Shown here: positions 30,501 through 39,650 of the stretch, one piece after another
How positions within the stretch are numbered: the first letter of the stretch is position 1
Layout of the letters: each line of letters opens with the position of its first letter
DNA from: Aurantiochytrium sp. KH105
Taxonomy: Eukaryota > Sar > Bigyra > Thraustochytrida > Thraustochytriidae
Assembly: GCA_003116975.1 (NCBI GenBank)
Contig: BGKB01000041.1
Span: 457,530 to 521,529 of the forward strand
Length of the DNA: 64,000 bases
Reading direction: 5' to 3'
Program-made: the position numbers and the translations under genes
The notes under the pieces: generated by a model
What the model was told of the DNA's origin: nothing
The model's input: the letters and a program-made list of their open reading frames with translations, nothing else
Databases searched by the model: none

Positions 30501-30767
30501 AATGCCGCCAACGCCTCTGCGCCTCAGGAAGGACGCCACGTGCTGATCCCAAGCCAGCGCCGAGCGTCCGGGTCCCCGTCGCTCTTCTTCAACCGGTTTG
30601 GCGATCACCTCGACCAGCGAGGCCGCGACGTTTCCCCCGAGTCCAGCGCGGACGCGTAGCTCGCTGTGCAGCTCGGTGCTGGCACGCGGGCTCCCCGCGC
30701 CGCCGCCTCCGCCGCCTCCTCCGGCGTCGCCGCTGCCGGCGTTGTCGGCCTCGACGGGCTCCTCCAT
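27525..30767 (-). CDS. PHTF-family multi-pass membrane protein
   Basis: 1080 residues from the ATG at 30767. The C-terminal third closely follows PHTF1/PHTF2 (named putative homeodomain transcription factors, but found in ER membranes in animals). It has HIRVWLDLRN, then hydrophobic segments, SDTQKKYNASARVLYTEQ, a conserved LEELVACNNMLKIA-type helix, and the terminal block NPVVYNLFRVTILSA leading to GFKVRLWKI. Near the N terminus LAWDQHVASFLRR resembles the PHTF N-terminal domain. Hydrophobic segments occur at about 375-450, 735-765, 850-885 and 925-985. The middle holds a Gln-rich tract (about 495-535), Ser-rich stretches and an acidic patch. Molecular function is not established in any lineage; a membrane role is more likely than DNA binding. 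Confidence 0.85.
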   Translation of the reverse strand: MEEPVEADNAGSGDAGGGGGGGGAGSPRASTELHSELRVRAGLGGNVAASLVEVIAKPVEEERRGPGRSALAWDQHVASFLRRRGVGGIAPAHAERLKKSHSSGSIVQYSVAREGTLFTSDEDEASPAKLNGHETAPAAAARFANATRNRHKPGADEDTEDEDTAYAHAHIAVARVAEPPLLRDCSADSLIPETLLGPGRARNPLALDEDIGATTPGSASQASSGIDDTSTEGEDNISLQKSEDSRPQPLHTRSSLQLDERLVRERSRQFPGSRMTGVGIMSGSRNDVGVSSVSLRLDDEEDSDFDLGEYDSSASPDVMRAKSLASPRALGGPEMFDFDIMKRKTRIKPSKKLDRPSVRKGQMWTVRVLLFPLFLSWWSGKLKTRWLIVSLMVYMMQLSATTLYWLSPEEPSEVTRYEIVSSLILLLVVAFMLGHCAAVSNAVTTALKKEREDVPPAAGAQANEASAFRPDVAQALEKQRQQRQRQQQQQQMLQRRLQQRQQAEQLGNAQQARGQGLRQPRQNGGSRMPNRSSTAFSVGSVKYVTDHDDYDEEDDSISSDEEEQTDLDEVQNKKDSLEGLGRPLSQKTVTSTRSAAPALGLRAGGGTLSGDDERPEQAGAASNAEGRARPISNSSAKSSASSPPSTRADASYLAPPVRGPDILHLGSGSAARRRPRLMHKTSSVRSLLWSSAGPQESTLSVSDVRNRIYERISMSKLDRTRVRIADISVLAMAALPTLFRCAESVLPALCWFADQPESAALLSFGGFDTFLQESVCAPALLQTNGTTNMGSGSINITSRVAQGGLDTTTDPLVCYIADQERCEHTMLEAMIAAASKRYDKQAIFISFSSMLATLFLLAIFFQFVVIAEEIFRRRLLYAKYFGQLTSSRRSQKARLPHFRLNRVNHIRVWLDLRNDSREAHNSTYQFGDAAANTLVIVTLTVVARVCLRLFSGAWSFQRLDDWATLLLSTTFSIFMYRFMNLASDTQKKYNASARVLYTEQLNIYIQLFANPANKEELVACNNMLKIAIKLLSSESKPGKDAYKAILLNPVVYNLFRVTILSAMGTMSSDVLGFKVRLWKI

Positions 30768-31929
30768 GGCCGTCAACGCCGCCTCCTTCGCTCCCGCCGC
30801 GACCAGCGCGACGCGGCGCGGCGCGGCGCAACGACGCAGCGCGACGCCACGCGACGCGACGCGACGCGACGCTCGGTCTCTCGCGGCGGCGCAGACACGC
30901 GCGCGCGCGGGCGTCTCGGTTTTGGCTTCTCCGCGCCGCTTTTCTGCTTCTGCTTTCGGCTGCAGTTGGCTGCCTTCGGCTGCTTTATGTTAGCGCGCTT
31001 GAGCTTCTCGTCCTCGGCTCCCGCTTCTTCTCCGCCGGAAACCCGCGCGCCCTCGGCCAGCTGCGCCTCTCGCGCGGCGAGCGCTCGCAGCTGCGAGCGG
31101 CGCGGGGCTCGCGACGCCGGCAGGGCAGCTCGCCGGACGGAGAAGTACGGCTCGCGCCACGGGCAGGCGCGGTCGTCAGCCGCAACCACGTGGACCAAGT
31201 GTGCGCAGCTAGTAGTTCTCTCAGATAACGGGTGGCCGGCATCCCAGAACTTGGTGGAGAGGGATGCCAGTGTGATCTTTTTAGAGGGAGGATGTGCGCG
31301 CTCGAACCTGGTCGCCTCCGGAAAGTGACGGGAGCGGGGACGGTGAGGACGGCGCGGGTTGACGAGGTCGGGTTTACGGAGGAGAGATGTCGCGGCACGA
31401 TCGAACGTCGATTTCGACCTTTACTTCCCGTCCGAGGGCTGGCCAACGCTGGTAATACACTGAAATCTTGAACGGGGATGCTTGCTGTCCATCGTGATAA
31501 ATGGGCAAATGGAAATGCGTCGAGCTTGAAGAAGCCACAGACACCATCCACTGCCAATGCAACATGATCTCTGTGTTCGCCCATCATCACGATGCCAATT
31601 CATCGCCAAGGAAAATTTTGTTCTTTTTGGGCAGGGCTTTTTTTTTTTTTGGCGTGGCCGAGGCGTGGCTTGCCCTCACGATGGCAAAAGCAGTTGCGGA
31701 TCGCACGTGGACAGTCCACGTCGCGCGCGCCCACCGACGCCGTGCGAGAGAGCGCCGCCAGCGCCTCGACCCGCGGCCACGCGCCGCCCCACCCCCTCCC
31801 CCCTCCCCCCTTGCTTCTCTCGCCCGCCCCGCGCGCAGGCGAGCCCGGAGAGTAGAGAAGAGATCTAGATTGACGGCCGCGAGCTTTTCGTTGGCTAGCT
31901 GCGCAAACAGCCGCGCGGAGAACGACAAG
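30768..31929. promoter_or_regulatory. Divergent intergenic region between PHTF and SR-protein genes
   Basis: Both neighbouring genes start outward from this 1.16-kb stretch. The PHTF side (30768-31150) is extremely GC-rich with GCGACGCGACGC repeats at about 30838-30872. The SR side is mixed, with a T11-type run near 31639 and a C-rich tract (CCCCACCCCCTCCCCC) at about 31788-31808. No gene is supported. Confidence 0.55.
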
Positions 31930-32907
31930 ATGGCGGAGCAACAGGAAGGCGTCAAGCTCTACGTGGGCAACCTCTCGTACGATGTGCGCGAGGCCGACCT
32001 CGAGGAACATTTCTCGCGCAATGGACGCGTACTTGGCGTGTGGCTGGCAAGAACGCCGGCTGGATTTGGCTTCGTGACCATGAGCGACGAGGCCGCCGCC
32101 GAGGAGGCCATTCGTTCGTTCGATGGCACCGAATTTCTCGGCAGGCGCATCAAGGTGCAGATCTCCACAAACAAGGGCCCGCGTGGTGGTGACCGTGGTG
32201 ACCGCGGCGGACGGGGACCTCCTGGGGATGGACCCGGCGCGCGCCGTACCGACTTTCGTCTCGTTGTGACAAACCTTCCGCCCCGAGCCTCTTGGCAGGA
32301 TCTCAAAGATGTTGCGCGCAAGGCTGGCGATGTCAACTTTACCAAGGTTGAGCGCGACGGCACCGGCCTCATCGAGTACTCGAACCGCGACGACATGGAG
32401 CGCGCGCTGCGCGATCTTGATGGCTTCTCCATGGGCAACAGCCGCATTCGTGTGGAGGAAGAAAGTGGACGCCCTCGCGGACCCCCGCCTCCCCGGGGTG
32501 GCCGCCGCGGCGATAGCCCTCGTCGCCGTCGCAGCCGCAGCCGCTCCCCGCGTCGCCGCAGCCGCTCTCCGCGTCGATACAGCCGCAGCCGCAGCCGCTC
32601 CCCGCGGTACCGGCGTTATTCGCGCTCCCGCTCGCGCAGTCCTCGTCGCGACCGCCGCGATGACCGTGACGACTACCGCCGTGATCGCGACCGCCGCGAT
32701 GACCGCCGCGATGACCGCCGCGGAGACCGCCGCGACGACCGTCGCGATGACTTCCGCCGCGACGACGACCGCCGTGATGACTTCCGCCGCGACGACGACC
32801 GCCGTGATGACTACCGCCGCGACGACCGTGATCCCCGCGACGACCGCGACGACCGCAATCCGCCTGCGGACTCGGGCCCGAAGGACAATGGCGCCGAGGA
32901 GAACTGA
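31930..32907 (+). CDS. SR splicing factor with two RRMs (SRSF1/SRSF5 type)
   Basis: Nuclear pre-mRNA splicing factor, 325 residues. RRM1 spans about residues 9-78 with LYVGNL (RNP2) and GFGFVTM (RNP1). A Gly/Arg hinge follows. RRM2 (about 104-178) is a pseudo-RRM carrying the invariant SWQDLKD heptapeptide of SRSF1-like proteins. The C terminus has RS dipeptides in SRSRSP blocks (about 195-245) and then an unusual tail of RRDD and DRRDD repeats ending in an acidic segment. The RRDD repeat is encoded by a DNA repeat of CGCCGCGATGAC-type units (about 32640-32850) and would mimic phosphorylated RS by alternating charge (inference). The ATG at 31930 gives the family N terminus; the open frame upstream is spacer sequence. 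Confidence 0.93.
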   Translation: MAEQQEGVKLYVGNLSYDVREADLEEHFSRNGRVLGVWLARTPAGFGFVTMSDEAAAEEAIRSFDGTEFLGRRIKVQISTNKGPRGGDRGDRGGRGPPGDGPGARRTDFRLVVTNLPPRASWQDLKDVARKAGDVNFTKVERDGTGLIEYSNRDDMERALRDLDGFSMGNSRIRVEEESGRPRGPPPPRGGRRGDSPRRRRSRSRSPRRRSRSPRRYSRSRSRSPRYRRYSRSRSRSPRRDRRDDRDDYRRDRDRRDDRRDDRRGDRRDDRRDDFRRDDDRRDDFRRDDDRRDDYRRDDRDPRDDRDDRNPPADSGPKDNGAEEN

Positions 32908-33197
32908 GCGCATGGAGCTCATGCCATGGCAGCAACCTAGCTTCATATCAATCCTCAGCAAAACCTAAAAGAGGCGAGCAATGGAGTACGGCCGACCGCA
33001 CATCGGATTGGCAGCAATATCATCATTACAACCTAGACAAGAGTGCGTGAACAGGTACGCAATATAGTTGGGCAGCAACTGGTGTCTCACTTCGTTTTTC
33101 TTCTTCTTCTTCTTCTTCTTTTTTCTTCGATTTCTCCATGCTGACGTGAGTGTTCTATTCAATTACTTTGTGGCACCATATCTCAATTCTTGGCGTG

Positions 33198-33230
<33 letters not shown>

Positions 33231-34119
33231 TTTCAGCATCTCACAACATCGGTCGCCTACCTACACATGTGTTCGCGGTTGTCTTTTTTTTGTTGTGAGT
33301 AGTATCCTTTTTTTGGGGGGGGGGGGGGAGAGAGATGGAACCTTTTCTTTTTCTCTCGATCATTGGTTTGTCTTTTCCATCGTTTGTTTCTCTAGGTCGT
33401 AGCGCTCACTCCCCGTGTCTGCTCTCGACCTCGCGCTTCTGGCTTTGGAAACTTCACGAAATTTGTCTTACTGTTAGAGCGGCTTGCCACTGCACATGTC
33501 TGCCTGTCGGTGGCCGGAACCCTTTTGACTGCCCTGTCAAGTCATGATTCATGCCGAGGAATGCGTGCATCATTTATTATTCGACTCTTGATATTCTGGA
33601 AATTGGAATTCTGAGCAGATCTCTTCCGCTCGCTCAGCCCTCACTGGACCTCCTTTCGGATTTTCATTTCTTTGTTCGTTCGCTGGCCAAGAGTTCGTTT
33701 CAAGGCATCGTTCGGAGAGGAAACCCTTGCTCGCCCTAGTCAGAAAGATCAAGGTTCCTCCTTCTCGCTGCGATCATATTGTCTTGGGCTTGGAGCCCAA
33801 GACAATGTCAGCCAACTTTCGCCGCGTTCTGTCGTGACAACGTGCAGTAATATTTATACACAACCATCATCATCCTCATCATCATCTTTATTATAATCCT
33901 CCACGATCGATCACTCGGTGGGCGTCTCACTCGTTTAGGCCATTACATTTGAAGACTTGATGGGTTTAGTCTATCCAATGCCTAGAACTTCCTATTAAAT
34001 CGCGGTCGCAGCGCCACGTGCAGGAGATAGGCCGTGACACTGCGGTAAATTTTTGTGCAGCTAACTTTGAAAATTTATCCGTTGAAGACCCGTTTATCTT
34101 ATGGTGTGAGCATTGAAGG
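32908..34119. other. AT-rich spacer with simple repeats and a perfect hairpin
   Basis: Holds (TTC)n at about 33099-33128, a CTCTCTCTTT tract at about 33199-33232, a run of 14 G at 33315-33328 and the inverted repeat at 33778-33806. It also contains the 3' flanks of the SR-protein gene (+) and of the decayed C48 gene (-). No gene is seen. Confidence 0.6.
33778..33806. repeat. Perfect 13-bp hairpin
   Basis: ATTGTCTTGGGCT (33778-33790), loop TGG, then AGCCCAAGACAAT (33794-33806), exactly complementary. It stands alone in AT-rich spacer. No T-run follows on either strand. Confidence 0.8.
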
Positions 34120-35223
34120 TCATTGATGAGACATCTGCTCTTGCGATTGGTCTATTTGGGTTTGAAATGGCACATTGGAAGAAATGCTATCAAGGAAGAG
34201 TTCAGCAAGACCGATCTGGGCAGCTAAACGCTTCTGCGGGATCGCACTGCTGCCCGCCTCAGGTGTCAATGCCATGTCAAGCTCAGTCTCACCGTGCCCA
34301 GCTGCAAGCCCTGCCATCATCATCATCACGTAAATACCACAGTCAAACCCGTTTCTTTGAGACTTTGAGCGGTAACATGGCTCCGCCCAATTCTCAGTTT
34401 TGAAGAGTCCCGAAGTAGTTGGCGACAACAAAGGCTTTGTCTTCTCTCCTCTTCGGATCCGACACTTACGCTCTTTCAGGCTCTTTGACCTGCCTCAGAC
34501 CCTGCCACACTCTCCACCTCACGATTTCCTTGGTTTGAGTCTATCATGTCAACCGTTCGTGCATGCTCCTGCTCTTTGCAAGCTCCCGAGGGAGATGGAA
34601 GTGAGCTGAAGCAATTTTGAGTCCCATAGCGCCAGCGAAGCTTCTCAGCTCTGTGGTAAATGCACTCGAGGACGAGAACCCTGCTGTTGGGCCGAAAAGG
34701 ACCAAGCGGCCCTTTATCATGTCGAGATACATTGACATCCAGTGAGCATTGTAGCAGGCGGGCATGAACACAAAGAGAAGATTGCTCGGAACGCAAGTCT
34801 CATATCTCTTCAGCTCCTCTCAAGATCTACGGTTATGAGAAGCTTGTATGGTAACTGAGGCTTCCCGATGCAATGAACGATCCAGTCTCCCAGAGTGTGT
34901 ACATACAAACGCACAGCCGTCCTTGTGAGTCCCGTTATTTTCTTGAAGGATCTCCACGAAGACTTTCATCACAAAAGAGGTCAAGCATCAGCAGTTGACA
35001 GTTGGTGAAGCTCTTTGAAACTAGCTTGCAGTCGAAGTCCAATTTTGCTGTGCCGCCGCCCGCATCGATGGCTTCTGTGAACGAATTTGAACTGAGCCCT
35101 AACGTTCCTCTCAAATGCTTTCTCGAGCAGGCTCAAGTAGGAGTTCATGAGAACTCCGTCCTTACTTGAAACTTTGCAAAGAGGGCTCAAGACCCACGGT
35201 ACAGAGACATTTTTGAAGTGACT
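34120..35223 (-). pseudogene. Broken or intron-split Ulp1/SENP-type (C48) cysteine protease
   Basis: Three separate minus-strand frames carry successive pieces of a SUMO-protease-like catalytic domain in the right order. Piece one (35223-34981) reads KDGVLMNSYLSLLEKAF, like the substrate-loop region (W-L-x-D-x-x-I-N-x-Y). Piece two (about 34771-34544) has MFMPACYNAHWMSMYLDM, the block around the catalytic His. Piece three (34431-34120) has QRNGFDCGIYVMM, the block with the oxyanion Gln and nucleophile Cys. Between them the frame changes and stops occur, and the catalytic Asp position appears to read Gly-Pro. No convincing GT-AG introns join the pieces in frame. It could be a decayed host gene, a remnant of a Ulp1-bearing transposon, or a spliced gene that I cannot resolve. 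Confidence 0.5.
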
Positions 35224-35802
35224 TCAANCCTCACTCCATCACGTGTGCACCCGGAAGTTCAATCAACCAATGGCAGCCCACAGTGTGAGTGGGAGCGAGA
35301 GACAATCAACAATCAATCTCCGCTTGTCTGCGCTGCCAGTGGCAGCAACGACAGGCACCTCTCTGGCAGTGTGCGACCGCCCCGTGAGGGGCGCGCGTGC
35401 CGCTTTTCGAGCGGCCGATACCCGACTTGCAGCGCGGAATACCCGACTTGCGCTGGCTGGTGCGTGCATTTACGTACATACACGCAGTCCAAGTTTCCAG
35501 CGCAGCGGCCGGCCTACTACGGGGGCGGAGCAGGCAGGCACGCAGACTTCGATCGCGCGCGAGTACCTCGGGCGAGCGAGGGAGACGCAGCGCGCGACGC
35601 GCGGACGAACGCGAGCGGCCGCGGCCGACGCAGACAACCCCGCACGCGAAGCGCCCGTAGCGCGCCTGCTCGCCGGAAGCGCGTCGCCAAGAGCAGCGCG
35701 AGCGAGCGAGGCCCGAGACGACCTCGATCGGCACGTGCCGACAAGAGAGAGACTACTAGACACGGGAGGCAGGCTGCACAAGGAGCTCTTCGCGCGGGCA
35801 TC
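35224..35802. other. Spacer upstream of SERINC, contains one ambiguous base
   Basis: Includes the N at 35228. The right half is GC-rich and CpG-rich and should hold the SERINC promoter and 5' UTR. A frame open from 35218 joins the SERINC frame but is Arg/Ala-rich spacer translation without an ATG before 35803 that gives a family-like protein. Confidence 0.6.
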
Positions 35803-37164
35803 ATGGGTCTCCTCTTGAGCGTGCTGTGCTGCTGCGGCACGTGCGCCAAGTCGGCGGGGTCATGCTGCTGCGCCATGGGGTCGGGCGCCGTGCGCGGGTC
35901 CCGCCAGGCGTCAAAGGCGACCTACGTGGTGCTCCTGCTCCTCTCGGGGCTCTTTGCCTGGGTCGTGCAAAGGTACGGTCCAGACGGCGAGCGCGAGTTC
36001 GCCGAGCTCGACTTCATGTGCGATGGCCAAGATGGGGACACCGTTTGCTCGGATGTTGGCTTCGTGTACAGGGTGTCATTTTTGAACGTCATCTTTTTCT
36101 CCTTCATGCTCCTGGCCACGACGCCCGTGCCGACATGCATCGGCGAGGAACGCTTCCGGCCCGTTTTCGGCTGGAGTTTCCACCTCGGGTGGTGGTCTAT
36201 CAAACTCGTTCTCTACTTCGCTCTCATGTGCTCTCTTCCCTGGCTCCCATCCTTGCTCTTCGACAATCCGGACAATGCGTACGCCTGGGTCGCTCGCATC
36301 GCTTCCGGTTTCTTTCTCATTCTGCAGGTACTTCTTCTCATCGACTTTAGCTACCAGCTCAATGAGGACTGGCTCGATCGCTCCGAGGACGGCAGCAAGG
36401 GCTGGATCATTGGTCTTTTTATCATTACCTTTCTCTGCCTCATCGGTGGCTTCGGTCTGACTGCTGCCATCTTTCTCGAATATGGCGACTGCGGGACAGG
36501 CAAGGTCTTCAACATCGTCAATATCTGCCTCTTTGTGGGTTACTCCATCCTCACCTTTTTCCGCGAGCGTCTCACGGATATTCCTGGATCGGCTGTCCCT
36601 GTCGCCATCGTCTTCTTCTACACCAGCTACCTCACGTGGTCTGCGACCGAGTCCATTCCTTCCGAGGAGTGCCGGCCTCTTGATGATGGCAGCAACCTCG
36701 TCATTTTCATTGGCGTTGGCTTTGCCATGCTTTCGATGGTTTGGCTTGCGTACACCGCTTCGAAGCGCGCAAGCAACCTCATCGCCGGAGACACCAAGGG
36801 CGGCGACAACGCCAGGCTTGGCGACCCCAGCATGGGCGGCATTTATGCCGTCGGCACGGACAAGGCTGGTAACGAGATCATGGCTCGCGATACCGAGATG
36901 GCCGCGGCCAAGCAGGAAGAGCTCGAGAACAAGAACGATGCGCTCGAGGACAGACCGCACATCTTTTACATGATCCTCATCTCTGCCAGCTTCTACATGG
37001 CGATGATCCTTACCAACTGGGGCGTCATCGAGGGCGAGAGCGGCAACGCCGCCATCGGCAACGTCTCCTCGTGGGTCAAGATTGTCTCTGCATGGTTCAC
37101 CGTCGCTCTCTATGTCTGGACCATCATCGCGCCTCTCATTCTCGACCGCGAGTTCGACTACTAA
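35803..37164 (+). CDS. SERINC: SERINC / TDE1 family membrane protein
   Basis: Serine-incorporator family protein of 453 residues (typical 450-475) with about ten hydrophobic segments. The N terminus has the family's Cys-rich start (SVLCCCGTCAKSAGSCCC). Further family marks are VYRVSF, RFRPVFGWSFHLGWWSIK (length within the conserved loop), FLILQVLLLIDFSY and the C-terminal FYMAMILTNWG and WFTVALYVWTIIAP blocks. In animals these proteins act in the endomembrane system and plasma membrane and scramble or help supply serine-derived lipids. The ATG at 35803 (ATCATGG) gives the exact family start. Confidence 0.95.
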   Translation: MGLLLSVLCCCGTCAKSAGSCCCAMGSGAVRGSRQASKATYVVLLLLSGLFAWVVQRYGPDGEREFAELDFMCDGQDGDTVCSDVGFVYRVSFLNVIFFSFMLLATTPVPTCIGEERFRPVFGWSFHLGWWSIKLVLYFALMCSLPWLPSLLFDNPDNAYAWVARIASGFFLILQVLLLIDFSYQLNEDWLDRSEDGSKGWIIGLFIITFLCLIGGFGLTAAIFLEYGDCGTGKVFNIVNICLFVGYSILTFFRERLTDIPGSAVPVAIVFFYTSYLTWSATESIPSEECRPLDDGSNLVIFIGVGFAMLSMVWLAYTASKRASNLIAGDTKGGDNARLGDPSMGGIYAVGTDKAGNEIMARDTEMAAAKQEELENKNDALEDRPHIFYMILISASFYMAMILTNWGVIEGESGNAAIGNVSSWVKIVSAWFTVALYVWTIIAPLILDREFDY

Positions 37165-37283
37165 AAGGCGACCCATGTACGTAGGCCGCCTTTCTTTCTG
37201 ATCTCCTCCCCTGGTCCAGCCATGTAGTCCGTCTTTTCGTGTGTCTGCAAGTGTCTGACGTGTGTTGTGTGCTCACGCTCCTT

Positions 37284-37310
37284 CCCCCCCCCCCCCCCCC
37301 CAAAAAAAAA
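37284..37310. repeat. C18-A9 homopolymer junction
   Basis: A run of about 18 C directly followed by a run of 9 A and then G-A8 in the 3' spacer between SERINC (+) and the TBC gene (-). Length is prone to sequencing error. Confidence 0.9.
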
Positions 37311-37397
37311 GAAAAAAAATCGAGCAAGGTTTTGCGCGCACCACACGCGTGTCACGAGAAAAAGCCTACCCTATCGTTTTGCATGATCAAATATAGT

Positions 37398-38786
37398 TTA
37401 CATCCACAGAGCAGAACCCGCATTGCGAGCGTTACCCTCGGTTTTAATGCCCCCAACACCGTCTCCGTTCTCGCACGTTGAGCCTTGCAGTGCAGAGATT
37501 GAAATCGTGCCCGGACTTGGCTCGCTGGCGTTAACGCCATATGCGAGAGACTTGGCGTCGACGAGACGAGGGCCCTGGTCGCTGAGCCTTCGCCTACCGC
37601 TGCCGCCAAGCATGTCAAAAAAGGATGGCGTGCGCGGACTTTCCGTTGTGAGAATGGTCGCGGGACTTCCGCACCCGGCAAGTTGGGCTCCCAAGAGCTC
37701 ATCATCGCGAAAGCTGCTGCCGATGCTCGCGCGACGCAATCGAGATTGCGAAAGGGTCGCTACAGAGCTGCTGTCGTCCATGGTGTGCGTTGCGGGTGTG
37801 ACGGGTGGCGACACGTACTGATCTTGCTGCTGCACAGCGCATGCAATTCTGCGCACCTCGTCCGGGGTGAGTCTTATGCCATCAGCAATGTTGGACAGGT
37901 TCGAGGGCGGACGCTCCGCAGTCGTGCGCAAAAGAACTGCTGCGCTTTCAAAGTCTGCAACGAGAAGAGTATCGAGATTGATCTCGAAAAAGGCGAGCCC
38001 ATGCTTGAAGATGGCCTCCCAGCCGTGCTCAAAGAAGCGGTCCCAGATCTTGGCCAACGGAGAAAACGGGACCATGTACGAAAACAGCGTGACTGTCCAG
38101 TTCTGTGAGTAAAACAGGGGTTCCAAGCCGATCTCGTCAAAGTGCCGGTGCAAGGACGGATGTCTGGCCGCCATCAAATCTGCGAGGAGATCCGTGAATC
38201 GCCGAAGGTTCGGTAAGCCCTCCTGGAATACGTTGACCAATCGATATCGCGGCGCCTCCATCATGTATCGAATGAGGAGAAAGGTCTTGTCCATGGCGCC
38301 GCGCATATGAAGGAGGACGTTGGCCGCCAAAAAGTTCATGCCCTGGACATATCCTGTCTCCGGGTAAGCAATGGCCACCGCACGCAAAATCTGGCCAAGA
38401 CCGTTCTTGACGTCTGTGTTTGCGAAAAAGTCCACGTCTGGGTACGTGCGTGGGAGGTCGCGCTCAATTTGCTCGAGGGTCTCCACCATGTAAGGGCTGC
38501 TTGCTGACCTGCGCGCGCACAGCGTCTGCACGATTATGTCTGGCTGAAAAGCTGTATATGCCGCAATCTCCACCGCATTCGGCAGCTTCCACGCTGGATC
38601 TACGCTGGGTAGTTTTCCTTCGCGCGACGCAAGACGCAGCCATGCCTCTCCGCGCCGCTCGAGATCCGAGGGGATCTTCTTTTTCACTTCTTCCGCTACG
38701 GCGCTCCGCGGCTTCAATTTGGACTTGAAGATCGTCGCACCAGGGGTTTCGTTGCTGTTGCCGACCATGTTTTGCGCCCTGTGCAT
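37398..38786 (-). CDS. TBC-domain Rab GTPase-activating protein
   Basis: 462 residues from the ATG at 38786. The TBC domain spans about residues 35-310. The arginine finger motif IERDLPRT (Arg113) and the glutamine finger YVQGM (Gln148) are intact, so it should accelerate GTP hydrolysis by a Rab. Conserved later blocks include FLLIRYMME, LPNLRRFTDLL and the SQNWTVTLFSYMVPF with DRFFEHGWEAIFK region. The C-terminal 150 residues are Ser/Thr-rich and probably disordered. Rab target unknown. It faces SERINC tail to tail, with 233 bp between stops. Confidence 0.92.
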   Translation of the reverse strand: MHRAQNMVGNSNETPGATIFKSKLKPRSAVAEEVKKKIPSDLERRGEAWLRLASREGKLPSVDPAWKLPNAVEIAAYTAFQPDIIVQTLCARRSASSPYMVETLEQIERDLPRTYPDVDFFANTDVKNGLGQILRAVAIAYPETGYVQGMNFLAANVLLHMRGAMDKTFLLIRYMMEAPRYRLVNVFQEGLPNLRRFTDLLADLMAARHPSLHRHFDEIGLEPLFYSQNWTVTLFSYMVPFSPLAKIWDRFFEHGWEAIFKHGLAFFEINLDTLLVADFESAAVLLRTTAERPPSNLSNIADGIRLTPDEVRRIACAVQQQDQYVSPPVTPATHTMDDSSSVATLSQSRLRRASIGSSFRDDELLGAQLAGCGSPATILTTESPRTPSFFDMLGGSGRRRLSDQGPRLVDAKSLAYGVNASEPSPGTISISALQGSTCENGDGVGGIKTEGNARNAGSALWM

Positions 38787-39650
38787 GCTCGGCTCGAAGC
38801 GAGCACCTTGACGCGGGTGGGCGAAACTTTTGCAGTGCAGCGAGCGAGCGGTCGGCTCTTGTTGCGGCCCCTTCTTGGCCCCGCCCCTCGCTTGTTTTTA
38901 CGCCCAACTTTCGAGGCTCGCGCCGATCGTCGTGGGCCAAGAATGCAAGCGGGTCGCTTTTCGTGGCGGCCTCTTGTGCTGGCGCGCTCGCGCTGCCGCA
39001 GCGCAGTGCTCGGCTGCGGCGGCCGCGGCGGACTCTTTCCGTGCTTGACCCACTTGAACAATCGAATCCAATGCTATCCAGTTGGATCGAACGAAGTCTC
39101 CCCTTCTCTCTCAGGGCGCTCTCCTCGCGCGCGCAGGGGGGCTCACCGCAGCTGCGCCGCGCGTCCCTTGCGCGCTGCACGGCACGGACCTCGCGCGGAC
39201 CCGCGCACCGCCGCCGCGCCAAAAAGCTATTTTGCAGGAATGAAGACGACGCCCGAAGCGAGCAAGAGAGCGCAAGCGCTTGGAAAAGGAAAAGAAGAAA
39301 GTGAAAGAACCGAGAAAACAAGAAGTGGAAAAGCGAAAGAACAGCTTGATGGAAAGAACACCTAGGCCTAACTAACGCTGAGCCTTTGGAGTTGTCGTTG
39401 ATGATCATGATGGGTGGAAAGGAACCTGAAGTTCAAGTCCTTGAGCACGCCCGCCAAGATTCGGTGTTTCTGCGGCTGGTGAACATCATGAGCGCCCGGC
39501 AAGTTCAAAATCAATCAAAAGTATACCTACCAGGGTGTGGTTGAGGGCAGCCAAGACCTCGTTTGCTTGCAATGATGACAATGATGGTGCTAATGGTGCA
39601 GATACGCAGGCAGATGGTGTTGCAGAGGATATGTTCGTTTGTTTGTTTGT
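38787..39650. other. Spacer upstream of the TBC gene
   Basis: GC-rich on the TBC side (promoter and 5' UTR expected), more mixed toward 39650, where it becomes the 3' flank of the aspartyl-protease-like gene. GTTTGTTTGTTT lies just before that gene's stop. No gene is supported. Confidence 0.6.

Noticed and set aside
35218-35802. N-terminal extension of SERINC
   Set aside because: The frame is open but crosses an N, is Arg/Ala-rich and lacks family similarity; the ATG at 35803 gives the exact SERINC start.
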